Source: a virus
DNA length: 47,642 bases
Virus record (IMG/VR): IMGVR_UViG_3300046798_000067
Span: 1-47,642 of that record
Strand: one strand, 5' to 3'
Position numbers and translations under genes: made by a program. Position 1 is the stretch's first letter. Each line of letters begins with the position of its first letter. Shown in pieces: positions 15,808 through 24,774 of this stretch. Under the pieces are notes generated by a model. That model made no database searches, was not told the DNA's origin, and saw only the letters and a list, made by a program, of their open reading frames with translations.

Positions 15808-16162
15808 GAAGAAGAAAGTAAGAGAGTGGATCGAGACAACGTTCGCTCTCTCTTGGAAAGACGAAATCGAGTTATCGCTGGCGTGGGGAGTGCTGAAGCG
15901 GAAGGGGCCGATCATGAAGGAAGTGATAACGAGGTTCTGGACCGACCCGGCTTACTTCACGGCCGCGTGCCGGTCTCTCGCGACACTCGTAGCGACGCTC
16001 CTCCTGACGGGAGTCATTCCGGTCCCGGAGTCGATCTCGCATCAGGTCTGGTGGACGGCGGTCGTGCTACCGGCGCTTTCGCAGCTCTTCCCGGCTGGGC
16101 AGACAAACCGGACGGACCAGCAGATCAGGGACGTCGCGCGCGGGTTTCCCGGGAAGCTGTGA
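15800..16162 (+). CDS. Membrane protein, possible holin
   Basis: GTG 15800 overlaps the upstream stop and gives 120 residues. ATG 15914, behind a good AAGGGG site, would give an 82-residue form starting MKEVITRFWTDPAYF. Two hydrophobic segments (SLATLVATLLLTGVIPV and VWWTAVVLPALSQLF) fit a two-span holin. Two starts of this kind are used by some holin genes to make holin and inhibitor, so the pair deserves attention. The stop overlaps the next GTG. Confidence 0.55.
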   Translation: MDEKKKVREWIETTFALSWKDEIELSLAWGVLKRKGPIMKEVITRFWTDPAYFTAACRSLATLVATLLLTGVIPVPESISHQVWWTAVVLPALSQLFPAGQTNRTDQQIRDVARGFPGKL

Positions 16163-16257
16163 ACGACGGGAGCGCATGGAGGTGGCGAGATCTGCCCTTC
16201 CTGATTGCGCTCGCCTTCCTCGTCATCGCCGTCTGGGTCCTTCGGGAGAATGATTAA
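16159..16257 (+). CDS. 32-aa membrane peptide
   Basis: The GTG overlaps the upstream TGA, and the frame ends directly before the next ATG. The peptide has one span (LPFLIALAFLVIAVWVL) with a charged end RENDD-like tail (LREND). Perfect fit between neighbours supports translation. It may belong to the lysis group. Confidence 0.5.
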   Translation: MNDGSAWRWRDLPFLIALAFLVIAVWVLREND

Positions 16258-16941
16258 ATGGCAGTCTTCTACACGTTCCTACAAGCCAAGCAGGAGCTTC
16301 AGTACCGGCTCGGAAACCGGACCGACCTAGGGTCCGGGAGCCAGGACCGGCTCTCCCTCTGGCTCGACGTTGCACAGATCCAGGTCTCTTCCTGCGTCAT
16401 CTCGTGCGAGACGCTGGATGTCGTCAGCTTCCCGCTCACCACCGTGCAGGGGCAGACGGAGTACAGCCTCCAGTCGATTCTTCCTCCGGCGACGAACGTC
16501 ATCGGGCTCCGCGATCTCCGGAATAATACGACCGGAAACAAGATGCGCCGGTTCGATTGGCAGGAATACAGGTCCTTGAACCAGCAGGCACAGGGGCAGC
16601 CCCTCCGCTGGGCTCGGCTCGGGTATATCTTGGCGTTCGACCCGCAGCCGGACAACGAAGGCCCGTACACGATCTTCATCGATTACCGCAGGGAGCCGCA
16701 GCGGGGCATTTCGGAGCTTCCGAATCGGTTCCAGGACAGTTGGATCACGGCGGCCGAGTGGATCGGCTGGAAGGCGCTGCTCAAGCCGGAGCGGGCTCAG
16801 GCAGCGTTCGCGCTCCTCCCGGCCCAGCTACAGACGATGCTCGCTCGGCCCCTGGACTGGGATCAATGGGATGCCATGTGGGACAACGACCTCGGCATCA
16901 GGCCGCTCGGGTTCGAGTATCCGTATCTCGTAGGGCCGTGA
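16258..16941 (+). CDS. Head-tail adaptor-like protein
   Basis: This 227-residue protein starts MAVFYTFLQAKQELQYRLG, then DRLSLWLDVAQIQVSS, a helical start like that of short phage adaptor proteins that sit under the portal. The middle is beta-rich (GQTEYSLQSILPPATNVIGL) with a YRREP loop, and the end is helical with Trp residues. It is the first gene of the tail-assembly block before fibre and hub genes. Assignment as adaptor or connector rests on pattern and position only. Confidence 0.5.
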   Translation: MAVFYTFLQAKQELQYRLGNRTDLGSGSQDRLSLWLDVAQIQVSSCVISCETLDVVSFPLTTVQGQTEYSLQSILPPATNVIGLRDLRNNTTGNKMRRFDWQEYRSLNQQAQGQPLRWARLGYILAFDPQPDNEGPYTIFIDYRREPQRGISELPNRFQDSWITAAEWIGWKALLKPERAQAAFALLPAQLQTMLARPLDWDQWDAMWDNDLGIRPLGFEYPYLVGP

Positions 16942-16945
16942 CCGG

Positions 16946-17749
16946 GTGGCAACGCAATATCGAAAGGACGCCTCGACCGTCCTGAACATCCTCCTCCCCC
17001 GTCTCCCGGCCTCCAAGCCGTCGGACTGGTCGGAGAAGTCATCGTTCGACTGGGCGAAGGGACTTCTTCGGAGCCTCGATTCGTTCTTCGCAATCGTCCA
17101 CCGGATTCAAGACAACGGGACGGATCAGCCGCTACGGGCGAAGCTCGACTTCATCGGTGCGGCGATCACCGACGATCTCACGAACGACCGGATACAGGTA
17201 TCGATTGGCGGGGGCGCGGGTGCGGCTCCGGTCAACGCCACGTACATCTGCGTATCGCTGAACGGCACGCTCACGGCGGAGCGGAGCTTCGCGAACGGCA
17301 CGGGCATCACGCATACGGACGGCGGAGCGGGGAGCACGTTCACCGTTGCCCTCGATACGTCGAGTGCGCGGAACGTGGACCACTCGGCGGTCTCGATCAC
17401 GGCGGGTACGGGGCTTTCCGGGGGCGGAACGATAGAGTCCACCCGGACGATCAATCTCGCCAACACCGCAGTCACGCCGACGACTTACGGGGACGCGACA
17501 CACGTCGGACAGTTCGCGGTGGATGCTCAGGGACGCCTCACGGCCGCTGCGCCAATCGCCATCACGTTCCCGGTGCCGACTGTGGTGGGCGCGGCTTACA
17601 TCGTAGCGAATCTTCCGGTTGCTCCGCCACAGGGGACGCGGGCGTGGGTGACTGACGCGACTGCGCCGGTCTTCCTGACCCCCCTCGTCGGACTCGGTGG
17701 TGTGGTGTGTCCGGCCTTCTATGACGGAACAAATTGGGTGGCGGCTTGA
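16946..17749 (+). CDS. Tail fibre or spike-type protein
   Basis: This 267-residue protein starts at GTG. The N-terminal 75 residues are helical (a possible attachment domain). The rest is fibre-like beta sequence: GTGITHTDGGAGSTFTVALD, GTGLSGGGTIESTRTINLAN and FAVDAQGRLTAAAPIAI are repeats common in phage fibres. The C-terminus (GTRAWVTDATAPVF and PAFYDGTNWVAA) resembles a fibre tip domain. The stop overlaps the TTG of the next gene. Confidence 0.65.
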   Translation: MATQYRKDASTVLNILLPRLPASKPSDWSEKSSFDWAKGLLRSLDSFFAIVHRIQDNGTDQPLRAKLDFIGAAITDDLTNDRIQVSIGGGAGAAPVNATYICVSLNGTLTAERSFANGTGITHTDGGAGSTFTVALDTSSARNVDHSAVSITAGTGLSGGGTIESTRTINLANTAVTPTTYGDATHVGQFAVDAQGRLTAAAPIAITFPVPTVVGAAYIVANLPVAPPQGTRAWVTDATAPVFLTPLVGLGGVVCPAFYDGTNWVAA

Positions 17750-20466
17750 CGATCGAAAACAAACAGCTTCCGTTTCAAGGAATGAGCGATCACGACGCGC
17801 TCCAACTCGAGCCGCAGTTCGCGGCGAACGTCCGAAACGTCAGGAGCCTTCGGGAGAGGATCATCCGCGCACCGGGTGGGAGGCAGCTAGCCCCGCCGCC
17901 GCTCCCAGGCACCGCGGCCGGAGTCGGGATGCAGACCGGCACCTTCACGGCGAACACGACCACGGGGGCCCAGACCATCACGCATACGCTCGGAGCCACT
18001 CCGTGCGCGCTCATCCTCTATTCGGCGGGAACGCAGGCAGCGGGGACGTTCACGAATAACCCACGCTGGGCGATGGGCATGACGGACGGGACGACTTCCC
18101 GCGCGACGTGCAATTCGGTCAATAGGAACAACCCCGCAGCTACAGCCCGGCGCTATGCAAACGCGATCATCACGTTCGTCAACGGCGGAGCGACACTGGT
18201 TGCCGAGGCTTCGTTCACGTCCTTCTCTTCGTCGAACTTCGTCATCAACTGGACGACCGCAGACGGGACGGCTCGGGTCATCAACTACATGATCTTCGGG
18301 AACACGGCCCTCTCGGCAAAGGTTGTCGAGTGGACGTTCGGAGCCGGGACCGGAGCGCAGAGCGTCACGGGAGTCGGCTTCCTGCCGCAGCTAGCCGTGC
18401 ACTTAACAACGGCGCTCGCGGCTCCTGGGACATCTACCGGAAGTCAGTTCTGCTATGGGGCAATGTCCAATGCGGGCGGGCAGGTGACGAACTCGGTTGC
18501 GTCCAGAAACGGAACGGGTTCCCACCAGTGTGGCACGAGCTCCAGCATCAGCCAGACAATCGAGATAATCAACTCGACCGTGACGGGCTTCGAGTTCAGC
18601 GCCCAGTACACGTCGATGGATTCCGACGGGTTCACGGTCAACCGGACGACCGCTCCGGGCACCGGGAAGCTCGTGGCCACGCTCTGCATGAACGGCTTCA
18701 CGAATATCTTCGTCGGACGAACGGCGACTTCCCCCGCGGTCCCTATCCCCGGAGATGCCAATGTAACGGGGCCGGGGTTCCTTCCGAGTGGACTCTTTTC
18801 TGTCGGACCAGGGGGCAATCCCGGCTCGGTCTATGACGCGATCAACGTTCAATCATCCGATATAGAGTTCGGCGCTGTGGACGGGGTCAATCAGAACTCG
18901 ATCGCGACGACGGAGGGGGGCGCTACGGCTGGATCGTCCGCAAACCAGGCCCAAGGCATCCTTCGCTCAAATGCCTTTCGGATAGGGGCGGATATAAACT
19001 TCTACGACATCCTGGCCTACTGGAAAGCGTTCACCTCGACCGGCTGGACCATGAACATTCAGATCCAGAACGGCCCCGTCAAGACGGTCGGATTCCATGC
19101 GGTCGCCTTCTCAGTTCCCGGCAACCAGAACCTCATCGGTATCCCCAGGAACTACCCTGAGGTTTACGTCAACCCGAGCGGCCCGGCGATACAGCGCTAC
19201 GTCCTCCTGACTCACAAGTCGGCCTACATCTACACGCCCTCGACTCCATCGACAGGACTCTTCACGCCGACCGCCGAGGCATACACGGGCTCCGTCTACC
19301 AGCGCTTCTCGATTGCGAACACGCAGGGCATTGCCGCCTGGAGCCAGGGGAAGGACAATATCCGCGAGTGGGACGGGACGAGCTTCTCGGCTCTCATCAC
19401 GTCCGGACAGGACCATGCCGCGCCTGCGCTCATTGCCTTCGCGGACCGAATCGTATCCATCCGCCCCTTCTTCGGCGGAGTGGACCATCCGACGCAGATC
19501 CGGTGGTGCATCAACGGAAACGTCAACGATTGGAACGGGACGGGAAGCGGGACGCTCGAGATCATCGAAACGTCACAGGACCCGCTCGTAACCGGCTTCG
19601 TTCTCGCGGATAGAGCGTTCCTCGCCAAGCGCCGGGAGATCATCGAGCTTCTCTCCACCGGCACACTCAGCCCCGTCTTCGGTACGGTTCCCCGTATCCG
19701 CGGGATGGGGGTGCTAGCGCCTTACTCGGTGGCGCTCGGAGAGCAGCTCGCCTTCTGGCTCGGTCCGGACGACGTCTATATGTTCGACGGGTCCACACTG
19801 ACGGCGGTCGGCGAGCGGATGTACAACACGATCACGAGCTTCATCGACTACCAGAACCTCGACACCATCCAGGGAGCCGTCTACACGCCGGACTCCCAGT
19901 ACCACCTGGTCGTCCCGCCGTACAAATTTGTGTACGACTACCGCCGCGATATCTGGGACTGGGACGACGTCTACGACTTCCAAGCAATCGGCACGTACAA
20001 TGTCGGAGACGGGAACAACTTCACCGGCGACATCGACAAGTCGGAGTTCGTGGTCGTCGGGGATTCCTCGGCACAGACGACGCGCGTGGACTTCACGGCG
20101 ATGGACTGGCTCGGAGCTCCAATCGACTCCTACTTCGAGACGAAGGACTATACCGCCGACGACATCGGACGGCAGGCCGGGCAGATGGGGCGGTTCTCGG
20201 TCTCCCTGTGGGACCTGAATTCGCTCCGAGAGGTACGGTTCCAGGGGCCTCCGGGGAACATCGTGGAGGTCGGGATATCGCTCGACCGGGGAGCGACCTG
20301 GGAGCTTTGGCCGGTCACGATCAACCAGTTCGGAGTCGGGGCAGCGTGGTTCCAGCGGGCGTTCAGTATTGTGCGGTTCCGGTTCCGGGATTTCGGTACG
20401 GACAACTACGAGATTCGCGGGCAATGGGGATTCGATGTAGAACAAGCCGGGTACAACATCGCGTGA
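17746..20466 (+). CDS. Large tail hub/needle-type virion protein
   Basis: The gene starts at TTG 17746, overlapping the upstream stop, and encodes about 906 residues. The beginning (LPFQGMSDHDALQLEPQFA, then NVRNVRSLRERI) resembles large podovirus tail hub or stabilisation proteins (P22 gp10-like), which often start with a short segment binding the connector. A Gly/Thr-rich insert (about 50-330) looks added. The later part has strand repeats such as GISLDRGATWELWP. It is likely part of the tail tube or hub. An in-frame TTG at 17734 is an alternative start. Confidence 0.55.
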   Translation: MTIENKQLPFQGMSDHDALQLEPQFAANVRNVRSLRERIIRAPGGRQLAPPPLPGTAAGVGMQTGTFTANTTTGAQTITHTLGATPCALILYSAGTQAAGTFTNNPRWAMGMTDGTTSRATCNSVNRNNPAATARRYANAIITFVNGGATLVAEASFTSFSSSNFVINWTTADGTARVINYMIFGNTALSAKVVEWTFGAGTGAQSVTGVGFLPQLAVHLTTALAAPGTSTGSQFCYGAMSNAGGQVTNSVASRNGTGSHQCGTSSSISQTIEIINSTVTGFEFSAQYTSMDSDGFTVNRTTAPGTGKLVATLCMNGFTNIFVGRTATSPAVPIPGDANVTGPGFLPSGLFSVGPGGNPGSVYDAINVQSSDIEFGAVDGVNQNSIATTEGGATAGSSANQAQGILRSNAFRIGADINFYDILAYWKAFTSTGWTMNIQIQNGPVKTVGFHAVAFSVPGNQNLIGIPRNYPEVYVNPSGPAIQRYVLLTHKSAYIYTPSTPSTGLFTPTAEAYTGSVYQRFSIANTQGIAAWSQGKDNIREWDGTSFSALITSGQDHAAPALIAFADRIVSIRPFFGGVDHPTQIRWCINGNVNDWNGTGSGTLEIIETSQDPLVTGFVLADRAFLAKRREIIELLSTGTLSPVFGTVPRIRGMGVLAPYSVALGEQLAFWLGPDDVYMFDGSTLTAVGERMYNTITSFIDYQNLDTIQGAVYTPDSQYHLVVPPYKFVYDYRRDIWDWDDVYDFQAIGTYNVGDGNNFTGDIDKSEFVVVGDSSAQTTRVDFTAMDWLGAPIDSYFETKDYTADDIGRQAGQMGRFSVSLWDLNSLREVRFQGPPGNIVEVGISLDRGATWELWPVTINQFGVGAAWFQRAFSIVRFRFRDFGTDNYEIRGQWGFDVEQAGYNIA

Positions 20467-20894
20467 GATTCAAGACGGAGAAGATAGATGGTGGACTCAG
20501 ATTCACGGCCCCGGACGGCTGGGTCGATCTCCAATTCATCGACGACGGCCGGGCCTACGTCTTCCTCGGCACCTACAACGGGACCATCCCGGAGGTATTC
20601 GGGGCGAGACTTTGGCGTCTGCTTCATGATGGGGCCCCTGACCTCGGCCTCCGCGTGGTGGCGTATGATGACGCTGCGGACCCGTTTATTGAGCGAGTGC
20701 TGATCGCCGCTGGATTCTCGAAAGATGGAATCCGGCGCGGTTGGCGCGCCGATGGTCAAGACGGTGTAATCTATAGTATTCTCGCCTCGGAGCTTCGCTT
20801 CGAAATCAAGGAGCCGGTAGATGATGGAAACGGACAGGTTGGGGAGGCTGCTGAACCTCTGGACGCAGGAAATGCGGGGGCTCCCCTCTCATAA
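20463..20894 (+). CDS. GNAT-like acetyltransferase-fold protein
   Basis: The GTG overlaps the hub gene stop. The 143-residue protein has the spacing of a GNAT fold: VDLQFIDDGRAYVFLGTYN (beta strands), ARLWRLLHDGAPDLGLRVVA, then PFIERVLIAAGFSKDGIRRG, the usual last helix and strand. The acetyl-CoA-binding loop Q/RxxGxG/A is not clear, so it may be a non-catalytic relative. Similar genes occur among structural genes in other phages. Its end overlaps the next gene by 74 bases in another frame. Confidence 0.5.
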   Translation: MRFKTEKIDGGLRFTAPDGWVDLQFIDDGRAYVFLGTYNGTIPEVFGARLWRLLHDGAPDLGLRVVAYDDAADPFIERVLIAAGFSKDGIRRGWRADGQDGVIYSILASELRFEIKEPVDDGNGQVGEAAEPLDAGNAGAPLS

Positions 20895-21120
20895 CGCCGA
20901 CTCCTACTTTCAAGGCCAGAACCCGATGGATGCCCTTGCCGGGCTCCAGCAGCTCCACGGCGGAGCGCAGGGAGCCGGGCAAGACCCGCTCCAGATGCTC
21001 CGGTTTCTCCAACTTGGGAATCAGATCCAAGGAGAGATGGGCCACGGGCAGGACGATCAGGTGATGCAGCTAATCCAGGCTCTTCTTGGGCCGGGCGGCG
21101 CTGCAGCGAGGATGAAGTAA
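20821..21120 (+). CDS. Hypothetical Gln-rich protein, 99 aa
   Basis: ATG 20821 follows GGAGCCGGTAG, a usable ribosome site. The protein is helical and rich in Gln, Leu and Gly (LQQLHGGAQGAGQDPLQML). It opens a block of Ala/Gly/Gln-rich genes that resemble the internal or ejection proteins of podoviruses. No motif seen. Confidence 0.6.
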   Translation: MMETDRLGRLLNLWTQEMRGLPSHNADSYFQGQNPMDALAGLQQLHGGAQGAGQDPLQMLRFLQLGNQIQGEMGHGQDDQVMQLIQALLGPGGAAARMK

Positions 21121-21121
21121 T

Positions 21122-21709
21122 ATGGCGAATTTCTTTCAACCCGGCGACTCCAAGGGAACCCAGAACACCTCGACGACGCCGTCTCCCGCCGATCAGGCGA
21201 TGGCGAAGTTCAGGGCGGAGATTCTCGCGCATATCCTGAACTACCAGGGACAGCCCCGGACAGGGTTCGCTCAGTTCGCTGGGGGCGCGCCCATGTCGGC
21301 GAAGCTGCCTGCGAACCTCGGGGCGGGCCTCCCGGATCTTCTTCAGGCAATGAGCCAGCCGGGTGCCTTCACGAGAACCGCATCCCAGGACTTCTCCGGG
21401 CACGGAGCAACTCCATCGATGGCTTCGGACGTCGGACAGGGACTAGGGCTTCTCGCCCTGCTCTCCCAGTCGGGCATTCTTGGGGCGGGGGCGAAGGGAG
21501 CTGGGGACATCTTCGACTTCATTCGAGGACTCCCGTCGAGCAACCTCCAAAGCCAATCCTCGATGCCGACGTCTACGGGCGCGTTCGATGCGAGCATGCT
21601 CGGCAACCTCGGTACGGTTGGCTCCCCGACGGATCAAGTGCCCTATGCGAGCGCCGGGGACTCCGGGGCTAACCTACTCGCCAACATCCTCGGTTACGGC
21701 AGCTACTGA
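21122..21709 (+). CDS. Internal virion-type protein, 195 aa
   Basis: The protein begins MANFFQPGDSKGTQNTSTT and is rich in Ala, Gly, Ser and Leu. One mildly hydrophobic patch (GLGLLALLSQSGILGAG) could meet a membrane. It is coupled on both sides (2-base gap and TGATG overlap). Content and place suggest a packaged protein ejected with DNA, but no family is recognised. Confidence 0.5.
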   Translation: MANFFQPGDSKGTQNTSTTPSPADQAMAKFRAEILAHILNYQGQPRTGFAQFAGGAPMSAKLPANLGAGLPDLLQAMSQPGAFTRTASQDFSGHGATPSMASDVGQGLGLLALLSQSGILGAGAKGAGDIFDFIRGLPSSNLQSQSSMPTSTGAFDASMLGNLGTVGSPTDQVPYASAGDSGANLLANILGYGSY

Positions 21710-21927
21710 TGCCGCTCTTCGACGTAACGAAGTCGAACCTTCGCGCCTGCCGTGAGTGCAGGGCGGTGTTTCTCCCCGCCCATCGGAACCAATTCTACTG
21801 CTCGCTGCGCGAGGCGAACCGAGCGGCTTCCCGGAGATGGCGAGAACTGCACGGGCCACGGAAGCAGTACCGCAAGGCCAAGCCGGGGCCGACCCCGGTC
21901 GTCGTCGATCAGGGGATGATCGCTTAG
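21709..21927 (+). CDS. Small zinc-finger-like protein, 72 aa
   Basis: Residues 14-31 read CRECRAVFLPAHRNQFYC, a CxxC...H...C pattern like CGNR-type or recombination zinc ribbons. The rest is strongly basic (REANRAASRRWRELHGPRK). It probably binds nucleic acid. It is coupled to the upstream stop (TGATG) and lies among internal virion genes, so it may be packaged. Confidence 0.6.
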   Translation: MPLFDVTKSNLRACRECRAVFLPAHRNQFYCSLREANRAASRRWRELHGPRKQYRKAKPGPTPVVVDQGMIA

Positions 21928-22839
21928 GTGGCGGACGCAGCCGCAGCGCCGAGTCCGGAGCAGGCGTCTAACCCGCTCTTCCAGCAGCTAGCGAGCCGCT
22001 ACGGCATCAACGCAGCGCTTGCGCTCCTGCCGCTCTTCAGCGGGGATTCGAGCACGGCTTCCAAGGCGTTCGCTGGCGGGTCTCTCGCGGGCTCTGGTGC
22101 GCAGGCAGCGGGTGCCTTGGGGGGAAGCCCCGGCCTTGCGAGCCTAGGCTCGAAGATCGGGACTGGACTCGGCCTCGCCGGAGCAGGTTACAACGTCTAC
22201 AACACCGCCACCAACCCGAATCTCAATACGGCTCAGAAGGGCGCGGGCATCGGAGAGGGTGTCGGCGAGTCGCTTGCGTCTTTCGCAACTCCCTGGGGCG
22301 CGCTTCCGGGAATCGCTACCGCACTCGGTGGACAGTTCCAGAAGTCGAATAGCCCACAGGTACAGGGACTCGGCCGAGGGCTCTCGAAGGCGGGACGTCC
22401 GATCGACGACGTCACGAAGAGCCCGTTCAACGCCAAGGGAGCGAAGGACTTCACCGAGACAATGGTGCTCGGGGGGCCTGTTGGAATGGCTCTGTCGAGG
22501 GCGATCGGGTTCAACCCGTTCGAGCCGACGCCCACGAAGGGGACGGAGTTTCGGACGGGGATGCAGTCGATCTTCTCGAAACTGGGACTCCCTGGGTTCA
22601 ACCGGGCGGATGCGAACGTCTATACGGCGGGTGCTGACCCGGCTTCTTTCTACGCGAAGTACAACCCGCAGGCGGTGTCCGATGCACAGAGGCTCGGGAC
22701 GCTGCTCGCGCAGTACTCTCCGCACGGGAAGAACAACCCGGATTATGCCGTACAGAGCCAGAACATCCTTCTCAACACGTTCGGCAACAACATCTCCGGG
22801 CAGATGCCCGACATACTGAAAAAGCTCGGCGTTTCGTGA
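21928..22839 (+). CDS. Internal/ejection-like protein, 303 aa
   Basis: Starting at GTG right after a TAG, this protein is Ala/Gly-rich with glycine-zipper-like stretches (GSLAGSGAQAAGALGGSPG, then GLGLAGAGYNVYN). Such stretches are known in phage pilot and ejection proteins that enter the host envelope. A second half (NPFEPTPTKGTEFRTG) is more ordinary. Function is inferred from composition and from neighbours of the same kind. Confidence 0.5.
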   Translation: MADAAAAPSPEQASNPLFQQLASRYGINAALALLPLFSGDSSTASKAFAGGSLAGSGAQAAGALGGSPGLASLGSKIGTGLGLAGAGYNVYNTATNPNLNTAQKGAGIGEGVGESLASFATPWGALPGIATALGGQFQKSNSPQVQGLGRGLSKAGRPIDDVTKSPFNAKGAKDFTETMVLGGPVGMALSRAIGFNPFEPTPTKGTEFRTGMQSIFSKLGLPGFNRADANVYTAGADPASFYAKYNPQAVSDAQRLGTLLAQYSPHGKNNPDYAVQSQNILLNTFGNNISGQMPDILKKLGVS

Positions 22840-22851
22840 TAAAGGGAAGTT

Positions 22852-23496
22852 ATGGCAACGACTGACCTATTCGGCCAGACCTACGATCCGAAGATGGCCT
22901 TTGGCCCCTCGCCGCTACAAGGGAGCCTACCGAAGGACCCATTCGGTACGAACGGCGGGATGACGAGCGGGTCCATGACGAACATGCTCCAGGGCGGGAA
23001 TATGTCGTTTCCGACGACTCAGACCTGGAACAGTGGCGTGAATCCGACGGCTTCGCTCGGACCTCCGACGACTCAGGGGAACGTTTCCTATGGCCCTGTC
23101 GGGTCGCAGGAGACGCTCATGGACAAGCTCTTCGGCGGGGCGCTCACGGGACAGGGCGGTGGGCCGATCGGGAACATGCTCTACTCGCTCGGCCAAGGCA
23201 TTCTGCCGAAGCCCCTCCAGGACATGATTACCGGGACCACGAACGAGCAGTTCGGGAAGCTCGGTGCGCGGTTCGGCACGGACCTCGGCACGGCGGTCTC
23301 CCGGGGACTCGGGCAGGCGGGCTCTACGCAAGCCCTGAACGCCATCAACTCGATCATCGGGCTCGGCGGCACGACCGCTGGGTTCGAGTTCCAGAGGGGA
23401 GAGCACGGCATGGACCGGGCGCTCCAGGAGTTCCTCCAGGGGAACAACCAGGACTCCACGATGCAGCTTCTACAGATGCTCCTCGGCGGCGGTTGA
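22852..23496 (+). CDS. Internal/ejection-like protein, 214 aa
   Basis: ATG follows AAAGGGAAG. The protein is low in charge and rich in Gly, Gln, Thr and Met in the first half, with a helical end (ALQEFLQGNNQDSTMQLLQM) similar in style to the end of the 99-aa protein at 20821. It has no clear motif. The run of three such genes suggests one functional group. Confidence 0.5.
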   Translation: MATTDLFGQTYDPKMAFGPSPLQGSLPKDPFGTNGGMTSGSMTNMLQGGNMSFPTTQTWNSGVNPTASLGPPTTQGNVSYGPVGSQETLMDKLFGGALTGQGGGPIGNMLYSLGQGILPKPLQDMITGTTNEQFGKLGARFGTDLGTAVSRGLGQAGSTQALNAINSIIGLGGTTAGFEFQRGEHGMDRALQEFLQGNNQDSTMQLLQMLLGGG

Positions 23497-23499
23497 TAG

Positions 23500-24774
23500 A
23501 TGAACCTGTTCGACTTCATGGCCGCGAATAACGGCCCCCAGCAGCAGCAAGACCCCGCTGACATGCTCGGCGGCGGTGGAGTTGGGCTCTCTCACGGGGA
23601 CGCCATGACGCTGTCGCTCCTGAACGCGATGCAGCAGCAGGCGCAGGCGGGAACGCAGCGGACGGCTTCTCCGATCGGGTCGATTGCCGGGGCGCTTGGA
23701 CCGCTTCTGGCCGCGCCGATTCAGGCTCAGCAGATGGAGCAGCAGTCACAGCTCCAGGGGCTTCTCCTTCGGGCGAAGATCGCGAGCCTCCTCGGGAAGG
23801 ATCAAGCGGACCCGGCCGATGCGGCATACAAGACGGCGCAGACGCGGAACCTCAACGCGGAGGCGACGCTACATGAGAACGAGGCGAAGGACCCGCTTGC
23901 GAGCCTGAGGCTCGGCGGAGAAGATCGCCTCATTGCCCAGAACCTACAGGCTCAGGGCATCCAGCCGACCGCTCCGAACATCCTGAAGTACAAGGAAGAC
24001 CAGCAGCTAAAGAACGATCAGCGCTTCATCGAGCGTTCAAACGCAATCACTCAGAATGCGCTCGCTACGCGGGACGCGGACGCCCAGGCGAAGCGCCTCA
24101 TTGCCCCAGCAGACTCACTCCCGGAGAACAAGGGCTACACGGTCCTCGATCTCAATACCGGGAAGCCAGCGCGTGTTTCGCAGCGCGAGCTGGACGACCC
24201 GTCGAGCCAGTACGCGAAGTTCAGCACCAAGGACATGCAGATCATCAACGGGGCGAAGGTGCTTGCACAACAGACCGCTCGCCTGAGGGAACTCATTCCG
24301 CGCGTCCTCCCGGAGAACCGCGCGTGGGCTCCACTCTCTCTCGTCGGGCAAGCGATGTCGTCGGACGAGCAGTCGGGGAAGGACGCGGGCGAGTTCGACA
24401 ATTTGGCCGACCTGACGAACATTCAAGGGCTCAAGGAGGTCGTCGGACGCGGACCGAACCAGGCGGAAATCAACAACGTCGCCCCCATCCATCGCTCGAT
24501 CGACAATCAGTCGCGGGCCTTCGGTAAGGTGCAAGTGGTCGAAGATACGGCCCGCAGACACTTGGCTGCCCTCGGCATCAACCCGGAAGCCTTCTTCAAG
24601 CAACCGGCTGCATCGCTATCCGTCGCTCCTCGGGGTGGGGCACAAGCAACCCCGTCTCGACTGGATGAGGCGAGTAAGACCATCGAATGGCTCCGGGCTA
24701 ATAAGACTCCGAAGGCCGAGGCTGCGAAGTTCCTGAAGACTCTCTACGGGGACCTCTCCGTCGACATCAAGTAA
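23500..24774 (+). CDS. Internal virion protein with coiled coil, 424 aa
   Basis: The N-terminus is Gln-rich (AANNGPQQQQDPADMLGG). A long helical part follows (EQQSQLQGLLLRAKIASLLG). The C-terminal end (DEASKTIEWLRANKTPKAEA) looks like a small helical domain often seen at the end of phage particle proteins. The stop overlaps the next ATG (TAATG). Likely a DNA-ejection or portal-associated protein by position. Confidence 0.5.
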   Translation: MNLFDFMAANNGPQQQQDPADMLGGGGVGLSHGDAMTLSLLNAMQQQAQAGTQRTASPIGSIAGALGPLLAAPIQAQQMEQQSQLQGLLLRAKIASLLGKDQADPADAAYKTAQTRNLNAEATLHENEAKDPLASLRLGGEDRLIAQNLQAQGIQPTAPNILKYKEDQQLKNDQRFIERSNAITQNALATRDADAQAKRLIAPADSLPENKGYTVLDLNTGKPARVSQRELDDPSSQYAKFSTKDMQIINGAKVLAQQTARLRELIPRVLPENRAWAPLSLVGQAMSSDEQSGKDAGEFDNLADLTNIQGLKEVVGRGPNQAEINNVAPIHRSIDNQSRAFGKVQVVEDTARRHLAALGINPEAFFKQPAASLSVAPRGGAQATPSRLDEASKTIEWLRANKTPKAEAAKFLKTLYGDLSVDIK

